A stretch of DNA of 64,000 nucleotides from Triatoma infestans (taxonomy: Eukaryota; Arthropoda; Insecta; Hemiptera; Reduviidae): positions 1 through 64,000 of the forward strand of contig JAAEAF010001123.1 of the NCBI GenBank assembly GCA_011037195.1, in the 5' to 3' direction. A program made the translations under genes and the position numbers. Positions 63,401 to 64,000 of this stretch are shown one piece after another; the first letter of the stretch is position 1, and each line of letters starts with the position of its first letter. Below the pieces are notes generated by a model. That model was not told the DNA's origin and ran no database searches. It saw only the letters and a program-made list of their open reading frames with translations.

Positions 63401-64000
63401 ACCCTGTCTCGTTTGTTTTAGGGGTGATATGGACAAGGTAGCAAATTTCTTAATTTCCTGCCCAATGTTTATTAGTCAAAGAAATAAATATCTGAGGAAC
63501 TATCTGAATTAGAGGAGTTTTTGCATAATAATGATGTCAATACAATAAATAAGATGTATGCATTTTTTATAAGTAGCTTAACAGTAAGAACGTTATTAAC
63601 GTAAGCAGCGGCGATTATACTTTTGTTTTTTGTGTTGTAAATGTATTATAATGCACCAACTCCTTACTGTTCGAAATGTTTATCATTTTAAACAATAAAA
63701 GATGATTGAAACAATCATTGAAAAGAGCTAATACCGATGTAAGGTAAAAACACTACAAAATACAAACACATTATATAAGATTGTAGACTACTTTAAAATT
63801 GTGTTTACCAAAATGAGACACAAAAAAATTAGAACAGAGCTAGATTACCATACTGGAGCGATTTTCCTTAATGTGATATCGTCCTTCACTGATAAATATT
63901 ATAAAGGCAAAGAGAGCGTTATGAGTCTTTAATCTGATGTTACAAACCTGTAATTCACACCAAGCAACAGCAACACCAGTTTGAGTATCCAAACCTTTAT
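9627..64000 (-). CDS. Wnk: WNK (with-no-lysine) Ser/Thr protein kinase, 30 exons, 5' end outside the window
   Basis: Exons, transcript order: 63948-64000, 61334-61506, 58853-59073, 57530-57687, 56585-56673, 54715-54943, 54303-54417, 54175-54218, 52285-52503, 48624-52202, 47684-47761, 47340-47510, 46312-46346, 36673-36859, 35222-35368, 34511-34570, 28934-29002, 21835-21888, 21398-21710, 20690-20792, 19922-20129, 15886-16033, 15632-15681, 13521-13628, 13161-13232, 11540-11651, 11365-11444, 10829-10887, 10643-10740, 9627-9769. Every junction has GT-AG and compatible phase; the sum is 2390 residues plus stop. Seen: VAWCELQ with Cys where other kinases have the beta-3 Lys, [11 protein letters not shown] in place of [22 protein letters not shown]-like domains, RFLV and RFKI docking motifs, C-terminal coiled coil. 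Family knowledge: WNKs are chloride- and crowding-sensing kinases that activate SPAK/OSR1/Fray, which regulate SLC12 cotransporters. The start codon and glycine-rich loop are missing only because the window ends. I infer one gene product; the optional short exons suggest isoforms. Confidence 0.95.
9770..10642. other. WNK intron 29
   Basis: About 0.87 kb. A weakly coding-like but interrupted minus-strand segment at 9798-10083 is discussed among rejected items; otherwise nothing recognised. Confidence 0.5.
10643..10740 (-). CDS. Wnk: WNK exon 29 (C-terminal coiled coil)
   Basis: Encodes [20 protein letters not shown] then [13 protein letters not shown], with the last Gly codon split. The heptad-like Leu/Glu pattern matches the WNK C-terminal coiled coil. 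Acceptor TTTTTTTAG, donor GTAAGC. Confidence 0.92.
10829..10887 (-). CDS. Wnk: WNK exon 28 (start of C-terminal coiled coil)
   Basis: Encodes [19 protein letters not shown] and a split Arg. With exon 29 it forms a continuous amphipathic helix, the conserved C-terminal coiled coil that in WNKs mediates homo- and hetero-oligomerisation. Confidence 0.9.
11365..11444 (-). CDS. Wnk: WNK exon 27
   Basis: Encodes [20 protein letters not shown] then YPYGSHQ, first codon split with exon 26. GATTTAG acceptor, GTACCA donor. The open frame runs on into the intron before stopping, so an intron-retained isoform would end soon after. Confidence 0.85.
11540..11651 (-). CDS. Wnk: WNK exon 26 (RFKI docking motif)
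   Basis: Encodes [20 protein letters not shown] followed by [26 protein letters not shown] fits the second conserved RFx[V/I] motif of WNKs, a docking site for SPAK/OSR1/Fray CCT domains. The ISTV following it is the same tetrapeptide seen in the exon-10 repeats. Ends in phase 1. Confidence 0.92.
12175..12898. mobile_element. Foldback element with ~310-330-bp inverted arms
   Basis: The left arm (12175-12505) and right arm (12592-12898) are imperfect inverted copies. For example GTTGCTCTAGATTCCGGTAC at 12240 pairs with the inverse of the block ending AAGTAGAGCAAC at 12832, and GTACGCTGAGAATGTTGAG pairs with the inverse of CTCAACGTTCTCACGTAC. The loop is about 86 bp. No coding capacity. It lies in the WNK intron between exons 25 and 26, so the transcript could fold into a long hairpin. 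Confidence 0.85.
13161..13232 (-). CDS. Wnk: WNK exon 25
   Basis: 24 codons, phase 0 in and out: [20 protein letters not shown] then HSSS. TTTCCAG acceptor, GTGAGT donor. Ser-rich linker; skippable without frameshift. Confidence 0.82.
13521..13628 (-). CDS. Wnk: WNK exon 24
   Basis: 36 codons, phase 0 in and out: [20 protein letters not shown], then [16 protein letters not shown]. The PPPDL core is typical of conserved WNK C-terminal linkers. Consensus splice sites. Confidence 0.85.
13629..15631. other. WNK intron 23 with a degenerate tandem array
   Basis: The stretch 14900-15510 repeats two sentences several times: an AATGTGAATCTTGGAAATATC-like block (near 14920, 15153, 15240, 15430) and a GCAAGATCCTTGAAGAAGAG-like block (near 14981, 15087, 15182, 15375). 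Unit spacing is irregular (about 85-240 bp). The rest shows nothing. Confidence 0.5.
15632..15681 (-). CDS. Wnk: WNK exon 23 (50 bp)
   Basis: Encodes [17 protein letters not shown] with the first codon split. Phase 1 in, phase 0 out. Acceptor TTTTCAG, donor GTAAGT. Charged linker without a recognised domain. Confidence 0.8.
15886..16033 (-). CDS. Wnk: WNK exon 22 (Gly-rich)
   Basis: 49 codons plus one base: [20 protein letters not shown], a Gly/Tyr-rich run, then [20 protein letters not shown]. The Gly run is encoded by GGT repeats. Canonical acceptor TTACAG and donor GTATTT. Confidence 0.85.
16215..16465 (+). repeat. Unclassified ~1-kb repeat family, 5' fragment
   Basis: Carries GAGCAAGTATGGCGATCGAG, TTTTCGAAATCAAGATTTCACC, the ATATCTCAAATAAG block and AATCGGAAGTACC in the family order, ending before the tandem units. 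Confidence 0.65.
17287..17312. repeat. (AC)n microsatellite
   Basis: About 13 uninterrupted AC dinucleotides. Confidence 0.9.
17492..19266. mobile_element. pogo/Tigger-like DNA transposon remnant, with a nested repeat
   Basis: CAGTGAAAAACGTTTAACAC at 17492 continues GA, and its exact inverse ends at 19266: a perfect 22-bp terminal inverted repeat. The CAGT start and the inner (T)TAACACGA motif resemble pogo/Tigger elements. TA flanks the left end but not clearly the right one. The interior (17830-18000) has a short coding-like stretch but no recognisable transposase. Most of the element is occupied by the unclassified repeat at 18030-19005. Confidence 0.65.
18030..19005 (+). repeat. Unclassified ~1-kb repeat family, near-complete copy nested in the Tigger-like element
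   Basis: Starts TTACTTTCTCTTACTCCTAG with the perfect palindrome CTTACTCCTAGTAAG. It has CCGGAAGTACCACTTTA at 18290 and related starts near 18560 and 18874, then ends TTGTGTGTTTCACACCAGATT. Same block order as 7015-7940. Confidence 0.8.
19922..20129 (-). CDS. Wnk: WNK exon 21
   Basis: Encodes [40 protein letters not shown], a Pro/His/Ser-rich stretch and [15 protein letters not shown]. The two helical segments (LQDLAHKL and LQQKLSNIS) are typical of the conserved region ahead of the WNK C-terminal docking and coiled-coil segments. Ends in phase 0. Confidence 0.9.
20690..20792 (-). CDS. Wnk: WNK exon 20
   Basis: Encodes [20 protein letters not shown] then [14 protein letters not shown] and a split Arg. 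Phase 1 in and 2 out, consistent with both neighbours. Acceptor AAATTTAG, donor GTTAGC. Acidic linker. Confidence 0.85.
21398..21710 (-). CDS. Wnk: WNK exon 19 (acidic disordered region)
   Basis: 104 codons plus one base. Rich in Glu, Asp and Lys, with a near-duplicate DIDSKGSYG at the start and DTDSKGSYG at the end, about 95 residues apart, suggesting an old internal duplication. No domain recognised. Donor GTAATA. Confidence 0.88.
21835..21888 (-). CDS. Wnk: WNK exon 18 (RFLV docking motif)
   Basis: 18 codons: [25 protein letters not shown] matches the WNK RFxV motif (for example RFxVSPV in vertebrate WNKs) that binds the CCT domain of SPAK/OSR1/Fray. Phase 0 in and out, so the docking site sits alone on a skippable exon. 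Confidence 0.9.
22221..22724 (+). other. Long open frame of doubtful coding status
   Basis: An uninterrupted 167-codon frame in WNK intron 18. It has A-runs, low-complexity Ile/Tyr stretches, no domain, no flanking splice or promoter evidence, and the usual local AT richness. I think it is chance or part of an unknown repeat. Confidence 0.15.
23040..23920 (+). mobile_element. LINE 3' remnant with RNase H domain
   Basis: Frames broken by stops read the RNase H core [22 protein letters not shown] and a [11 protein letters not shown] segment, then a C-terminal region ending like the CxxC-type tail of I/R1-clade LINEs ([16 protein letters not shown]). It is antisense to WNK within intron 18. Upstream RT is not visible. 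Confidence 0.65.
24060..25460. other. WNK intron 18, unannotated stretch
   Basis: AT-rich sequence with a small GC-rich spot at 24275-24330 (CGACCCCCGGGGACACAG). No exon, RNA gene or known repeat recognised. Confidence 0.5.
25463..25650 (-). mobile_element. tRNA-derived SINE
   Basis: On the minus strand a tRNA-like head carries an A box (TCAGTGGTAGCGCGCT, 25621-25636) and a B box (GGTTCGAGTCC, 25587-25597). A unique body AGGAGCCTCTTATTGCTCAC...GTGCACTGAGAAGG follows, and an A-rich tail (T-run at 25466-25494). Pol III promoter boxes are intact by eye. Related to the SINE at 60841-61070. Confidence 0.8.
26457..26629 (+). repeat. 5' LTR of the Copia element
   Basis: Ends next to the primer-binding site. 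It contains an expanded T-run (26518-26555) absent from the 3' LTR. Edges estimated from shared sequence with the other LTR. Confidence 0.7.
27214..27377. repeat. Long near-perfect hairpin (~75-bp arms) inside the Copia remnant
   Basis: AAGGTTAATACAAGAAAATT...GGTAGCAAACGTCAAATTG-type left arm (27214-27288) is the inverse, with few mismatches, of the right arm (27302-27377). The core TTGATATGTAAGAAGGTTGG pairs exactly. The loop is about 13 bp. Likely a MITE or an inverted duplication. Confidence 0.85.
28449..28614 (+). repeat. 3' LTR of the Copia element
   Basis: Starts after the purine tract GAAGGAGG (TGTAGTATATTTAGC...). Similar to the left LTR through ...TCACATTTATTTTACC and AAAA. Confidence 0.7.
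28934..29002 (-). CDS. Wnk: WNK exon 17
   Basis: 23 codons, [20 protein letters not shown] then ATP, phase 0 in and out. Clear TTTTTTTGCAG acceptor and GTATGT donor. Disordered acidic/proline linker, flanked by introns of about 5.5 and 7 kb. Confidence 0.8.
29003..34510. other. WNK intron 16 (5.5 kb)
   Basis: AT-rich. Contains the stem-loop at 31266-31387, a (TTA)n tract at 34236-34258 and a possibly repetitive segment at 30050-30560. The 33440-33600 stretch is less AT-rich but not identified. No exon found. Confidence 0.5.
31266..31387. repeat. Perfect 18-bp inverted repeat stem-loop
   Basis: GTGGTTTGCTAGAAACCG at 31266-31283 and its exact inverse at 31370-31387, with an 86-bp loop. Confidence 0.85.
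34511..34570 (-). CDS. Wnk: WNK exon 16 (60-bp Arg/His-rich cassette, probable)
   Basis: 20 codons in phase 0: [20 protein letters not shown]. The donor GTGAGT is strong and the acceptor (CTTATAG) is acceptable. A second frame is also open, so coding status rests on phase agreement with exons 15 and 17. RQRSLPS is a plausible basophilic-kinase/14-3-3 site. Being a multiple of three, it is a natural optional exon. Confidence 0.65.
35222..35368 (-). CDS. Wnk: WNK exon 15 (CCT2-like domain, end, plus proline linker)
   Basis: Encodes the closing helix [19 protein letters not shown] of the CCT2-like domain and a proline-rich tail ([18 protein letters not shown]). An SPxR site in the tail is a possible phosphosite. 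Phase 0 both sides. Confidence 0.9.
35700..36610 (-). repeat. Unclassified ~1-kb repeat family, long copy
   Basis: In reverse orientation: CCCCTCTAAAATCAATTTT, two CACTTCCG(G)TTAACCGATTTT blocks about 280 bp apart (35960, 36230), TTTTTCGTTTACGAGATATT, TCACACACCC and ATTTCGAAAATTTGACATGA, ending at the TTACTGGAAGTAAG palindrome. Just downstream of WNK exon 14. Confidence 0.75.
36673..36859 (-). CDS. Wnk: WNK exon 14 (CCT2-like domain, first part)
   Basis: A basic patch [14 protein letters not shown] precedes [20 protein letters not shown] and [19 protein letters not shown]. This matches the second conserved-C-terminal-like (CCT2) domain of WNKs, which resembles the RFxV-binding domain of SPAK/OSR1. 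Consensus donor GTAAGT. Confidence 0.92.
37560..39346 (+). mobile_element. Older LINE, left part (interrupted by a younger LINE)
   Basis: ORF1 begins ATG at 37582 ([20 protein letters not shown], coiled-coil-like) and is cut by a stop. The endonuclease is internally deleted and resumes near 37943 (NARVADGQS), then [11 protein letters not shown] and [13 protein letters not shown]. Broken RT follows: NKAPG near 38915, IPQGF-like remnants and [11 protein letters not shown] near 39325, where the insertion occurs. It lies antisense in WNK intron 13. CR1/Jockey-type by layout, family uncertain. Confidence 0.8.
41040..41680 (+). pseudogene. LINE apurinic-type endonuclease domain (inactive)
   Basis: Starts with [13 protein letters not shown] sequence (QEPY with the catalytic Glu), then the [11 protein letters not shown] strand and NAHHVVWGS, and after a stop DITLASRKF and SDHRMV. 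The usual Asp before NAHH is His here (GCHANAHH), and a TAG follows within 30 codons. Confidence 0.8.
42230..43130 (+). pseudogene. LINE reverse transcriptase domain (inactive)
   Basis: Reads [32 protein letters not shown] and [12 protein letters not shown], then [14 protein letters not shown] (motif A). After a TAG comes GCPQ-like sequence and [10 protein letters not shown], where FGDD replaces the usual YADD. Several stops. Confidence 0.82.
43460..43950 (+). pseudogene. LINE RNase H domain (inactive)
   Basis: [19 protein letters not shown] carries the first catalytic Asp, VFQAEVYAI the Glu, [13 protein letters not shown] the second Asp, and [20 protein letters not shown] the C-terminal His/Asp part. 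These are spread over two frames, so a frameshift is present. Confidence 0.85.
44435..45967 (+). mobile_element. Older LINE, right part after the insertion
   Basis: After the second AACCGG, the RT continues: [33 protein letters not shown] near 44575 and [20 protein letters not shown] near 44860. The C-terminal [20 protein letters not shown] zinc-knuckle region is near 45620, with a stop at 45817-45819. A 3' UTR ends in an (AT)n tract at 45944-45967. The YADD region is frameshifted. Confidence 0.8.
45944..45967. repeat. (AT)n tract at the 3' end of the older LINE
   Basis: About 12 AT dinucleotides, probably the retrotransposon tail. Confidence 0.8.
46129..46163. repeat. (ATT)n microsatellite
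   Basis: ATTATTATT repeats with one interruption, in WNK intron 13 close to exon 13. Confidence 0.85.
46312..46346 (-). CDS. Wnk: WNK exon 13 (35-bp microexon)
   Basis: Encodes [11 protein letters not shown] plus two bases of a Gly codon completed by exon 14 nearly 9.5 kb away. TTTTTTTGCAG acceptor and GTATTG donor. Because 35 is not a multiple of three, skipping it would shift the frame into exon 14; it is therefore likely constitutive. Confidence 0.75.
46660..46750 (-). repeat. Unclassified ~1-kb repeat family, short fragment
   Basis: AAAACCCTCAAAATCAATTT and TTCAAATAAAATTGAAAG match the reverse-strand copies. Flanking sequence to about 46820 may be a diverged continuation. Confidence 0.45.
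47340..47510 (-). CDS. Wnk: WNK exon 12
   Basis: 57 codons starting [16 protein letters not shown]. It contains a further ISTV core like the exon-10 repeats, and a basic stretch [11 protein letters not shown] that looks like a basophilic-kinase phosphosite. Phase 0 in and out. Confidence 0.85.
47684..47761 (-). CDS. Wnk: WNK exon 11
   Basis: 26 codons, phase 0 in and out, encoding [20 protein letters not shown] then VTQLLQ. Acceptor AAAG, donor GTATAC. Linker downstream of the Gln-rich exon; symmetrical, so it could be skipped without a frameshift. Confidence 0.8.
47762..48623. other. WNK intron 10
   Basis: 0.86 kb AT-rich intron with a short (GA)n run next to the exon-10 donor. Nothing else recognised. 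Confidence 0.5.
48624..52202 (-). CDS. Wnk: WNK exon 10: giant Gln-rich repeat exon (1193 codons)
   Basis: One uninterrupted 3579-bp open exon flanked by a TAATTAG acceptor and a GTATAT donor, phase 0 at both ends. It makes about half of the visible protein. Composition is dominated by Gln, with Pro, Ser, Thr, His and Val and almost no Lys. A unit of roughly R-[ILMV]-S-[TS]-[VI]-Q-[PT]-P-Q, often followed by QYE or HxE and a run of Gln, recurs about two dozen times at 16-45-residue spacing. Polyglutamine purity is low because the repeats are diverged. Family knowledge: disordered, Gln-rich C-terminal regions drive WNK condensates under hyperosmotic crowding; inference: this exon is that region here. 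Open frames on the other strand or shifted frames inside it are by-products of the low-complexity codons. Confidence 0.95.
50930..51172 (-). repeat. 48-bp (16-residue) tandem array within WNK exon 10
   Basis: Six consecutive units start R[LMVI]S[TSG][VIM] and continue QPPQ, then a His/Leu-x-Glu-[ST/A] tail. Arg-to-Arg spacing is 16,16,16,16,17,16 residues. Elsewhere in the exon the same core is spaced more widely. Regular spacing with nucleotide differences indicates an ancient in-frame tandem expansion. Confidence 0.85.
52285..52503 (-). CDS. Wnk: WNK exon 9 (start of disordered region)
   Basis: 73 codons with no recognised domain, rich in Gln, Ser and Asp, including [20 protein letters not shown] and a patch [18 protein letters not shown]. 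It is in phase with exons 8 and 10, and no stop occurs between its splice sites. Role inferred only as disordered linker. Confidence 0.85.
53095..53970 (-). repeat. Unclassified ~1-kb repeat family, near-complete copy
   Basis: Reverse orientation with both ends: AAATCTGGTGTGAAACACTC then ACACGACTTTCTCTTACTCC on the left, and CCTTTTACTAGGAGTAGGAG then AAAGTA on the right. The 15-bp block ACTTTCTCTTACTCC near one end and GGAGTAGGAGAAAGT near the other form an inverted pair. A (GGT)n/G-run expansion lies at 53208-53233. Confidence 0.8.
53208..53233. repeat. (GGT)n and G-run microsatellite
   Basis: Six to seven GGT units running into a nine-G tract, inside the repeat copy at 53095-53970. Confidence 0.85.
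54175..54218 (-). CDS. Wnk: WNK exon 8 (44-bp small exon)
   Basis: Encodes the 15-residue acidic/hydrophobic peptide [15 protein letters not shown], with a split first codon. It has a strong acceptor (TTTTAG) and a consensus donor (GTCAGT), and it restores phase 0. Linker between the CCT1 domain and the disordered region. Confidence 0.85.
54303..54417 (-). CDS. Wnk: WNK exon 7 (end of CCT1 domain)
   Basis: Encodes [20 protein letters not shown] and [18 protein letters not shown]. This is the helical end of the CCT1 domain followed by a charged linker, as in other WNKs. Ends in phase 1. Confidence 0.93.
54715..54943 (-). CDS. Wnk: WNK exon 6 (end of kinase fold, CCT1/OSR1_C-like domain)
   Basis: Starts [18 protein letters not shown], completing the kinase fold. 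It then enters the domain that follows the kinase in all WNKs: beta-strand [14 protein letters not shown] and acidic [15 protein letters not shown]. The family knows this as the PF2-like/CCT1 (OSR1_C) domain, an autoinhibitory and RFxV-binding module. Phase 0 out, after EEVTKEM. Confidence 0.94.
55745..56215 (+). mobile_element. LINE 3' terminal remnant
   Basis: Broken frames read [14 protein letters not shown]...[14 protein letters not shown] and [20 protein letters not shown]. This is the pattern of the RT C-terminus of CR1/Jockey/RTE-type elements (YGxETWTL, LxWLGHVxRM, GRPRxRW). Antisense to WNK in intron 5. Heavily mutated. Confidence 0.6.
56585..56673 (-). CDS. Wnk: WNK exon 5 (end of kinase C-lobe)
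   Basis: Encodes the subdomain X-XI stretch [21 protein letters not shown]..., ending in LKRNER. The final Arg codon is split with exon 6. Both splice sites are canonical. Confidence 0.95.
56795..57190 (+). repeat. Unclassified ~1-kb repeat family, 5' half
   Basis: TTACTTCCTCTTACTAATAA followed by TAGTAAGAGG (palindrome), AGTATGGCGATCGTGGCAG, TTTTCACCGAAAATACACG, CCCTGAGTCCAAAAAAATGG and CAACTGGATGTGTCAC. Ends after the first tandem unit. Located between WNK exons 4 and 5. Confidence 0.75.
57429..57456. repeat. (GA)n microsatellite
   Basis: About 14 GA dinucleotides in WNK intron 4, about 75 bp from the exon-4 donor. Confidence 0.9.
57530..57687 (-). CDS. Wnk: WNK exon 4 (P+1 loop, subdomains VIII-IX)
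   Basis: Encodes [20 protein letters not shown] and then [20 protein letters not shown], with the APE motif and the subdomain IX Asp. Nearly identical to WNKs of distant animals. Phase 1 in, phase 0 out. A (GA)n tract lies in the following intron about 75 bp from the donor. Confidence 0.96.
58010..58330 (-). repeat. Unclassified ~1-kb repeat family, 3'-end fragment
   Basis: AAAATCTGATGTGAAACACT then CACACGATTTTCTCTTATTG, and further CACTCCTCTCCCATAAATGA with CCTAGAAAAATGTCTT, matching the reverse-oriented family with a large internal gap. Confidence 0.6.
58853..59073 (-). CDS. Wnk: WNK exon 3 (catalytic loop, DLG, activation segment)
   Basis: Carries HRDLKCDN (catalytic Asp; residues about 111-118 of the visible protein), DLGLATL (Mg-binding DLG; its leucines form the inhibitory chloride pocket in mammalian WNK1) and SFAKSVIG, whose second Ser corresponds to the T-loop autophosphorylation site. 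All expected catalytic residues are present, so an active, chloride-regulated kinase is predicted. Confidence 0.96.
59074..60840. other. WNK intron 2, left part
   Basis: AT-rich, no exon or repeat recognised apart from the SINE that follows at 60841. Confidence 0.5.
60841..61070 (-). mobile_element. tRNA-derived SINE
   Basis: On the minus strand the head GGCAGGGATTAGCTCATTGG and TAGCGCACTGG (A box, 61041-61056) and the B box AATTCGAATCC (61010-61020) are tRNA-like. A body AGAAGCCTCTTCAGCGCTCAC...GCAGTGCAACTGAGAAGG and an A-rich end follow. The body blocks match the SINE at 25463-25650 in order, so both belong to one family. Confidence 0.82.
61076..61120. repeat. Perfect 24-bp palindrome and (AT)n tract
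   Basis: TAACACTATATA followed by its own inverse (61076-61099), running into about 10 AT units. Directly next to the SINE head. Confidence 0.85.
61334..61506 (-). CDS. Wnk: WNK exon 2 (kinase N-lobe, subdomains III-V)
   Basis: Starts [20 protein letters not shown] (helix C, with the Glu expected to pair with the unusual Lys). It continues through [14 protein letters not shown] and ends in the hinge region [12 protein letters not shown]. Acceptor AG at 61507-61508, donor GT at 61332-61333. The last two bases of a Thr codon are completed by the next exon. Confidence 0.95.
61690..63520 (+). mobile_element. LINE pseudogene (RT part) in WNK intron 1
   Basis: Broken frames in LINE order: [15 protein letters not shown] near 61840, [11 protein letters not shown] near 62235, [20 protein letters not shown] near 62395, [15 protein letters not shown] (read as HRFQSGV/FR) near 62650, [15 protein letters not shown] near 62825, MYADDIMLL near 62940, and a C-terminal [20 protein letters not shown] near 63395. 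Antisense to WNK. Same general family as the older LINE at 37560-45967. Confidence 0.82.
63948..64000 (-). CDS. Wnk: WNK exon 1 of window (kinase subdomain II, partial)
   Basis: The exon runs off the right edge. It encodes the beta-strands around subdomain II, ending VAVAWCELQ before the donor. The Cys in VAWC sits where conventional kinases carry the ATP-binding Lys (VAIK); this is the defining WNK feature. Ends in phase 0. Confidence 0.93.

Overview
This window is from an AT-rich animal nuclear genome, almost certainly an insect. It has canonical GT-AG introns, a 30-exon gene spread over more than 54 kb, tRNA-derived SINEs, several degraded non-LTR retrotransposons, a Copia LTR element whose primer-binding site resembles Drosophila copia's, and many miniature inverted-repeat elements. 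A hemipteroid insect is a guess from the repeat style; I cannot fix the order.

The main gene is on the minus strand from the right edge (64000) to a stop codon at 9627-9629. It is the single WNK (with-no-lysine) kinase gene: 30 exons whose reading phases all join, giving 2390 residues from kinase subdomain II to the stop. The 5' exon(s) with the N-terminus and glycine-rich loop lie beyond 64000. In transcript order it encodes the kinase domain (exons 1-5), a CCT1/OSR1_C-like domain (6-7), a 3579-bp exon of Gln-rich, repeat-built disordered sequence (10), a CCT2-like domain (14-15), two SPAK/OSR1-docking motifs of the RFx[V/I] type (18 and 26), a low-complexity middle part, and a C-terminal coiled coil (28-29). 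The protein is expected to phosphorylate SPAK/OSR1/Fray-type kinases and so control cation-chloride cotransport.

Convergent to WNK is the last exon of an unidentified plus-strand gene (8043-8314). The two candidate poly(A) signals are about 560 bp apart. Left of it, 1-8000 holds an SF3-helicase-like remnant (probably an endogenous viral element), a minus-strand LINE fragment, a 378-bp MITE, a GC-rich stem-loop and copies of an unclassified ~1-kb repeat.

The WNK introns are full of mobile elements: a 720-bp foldback, a pogo/Tigger-like element with perfect 22-bp inverted repeats holding a copy of the unclassified repeat, LINE remnants, two related SINEs, a degenerate Copia element containing a long hairpin, and a 5.1-kb I/R1-type LINE inserted in an older LINE with an AACCGG target duplication. 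All LINE and Copia insertions in the WNK introns run antisense to WNK. At least eleven copies or fragments of the unclassified repeat occur in the 64 kb.

The most noteworthy item is the giant Gln-rich WNK exon. It carries about two dozen copies of R-[ILMV]-S-T-V-Q-P-P-Q, in part as a strict 16-residue tandem array. Next are the SF3-like remnant, the unclassified repeat family and the nested LINEs.
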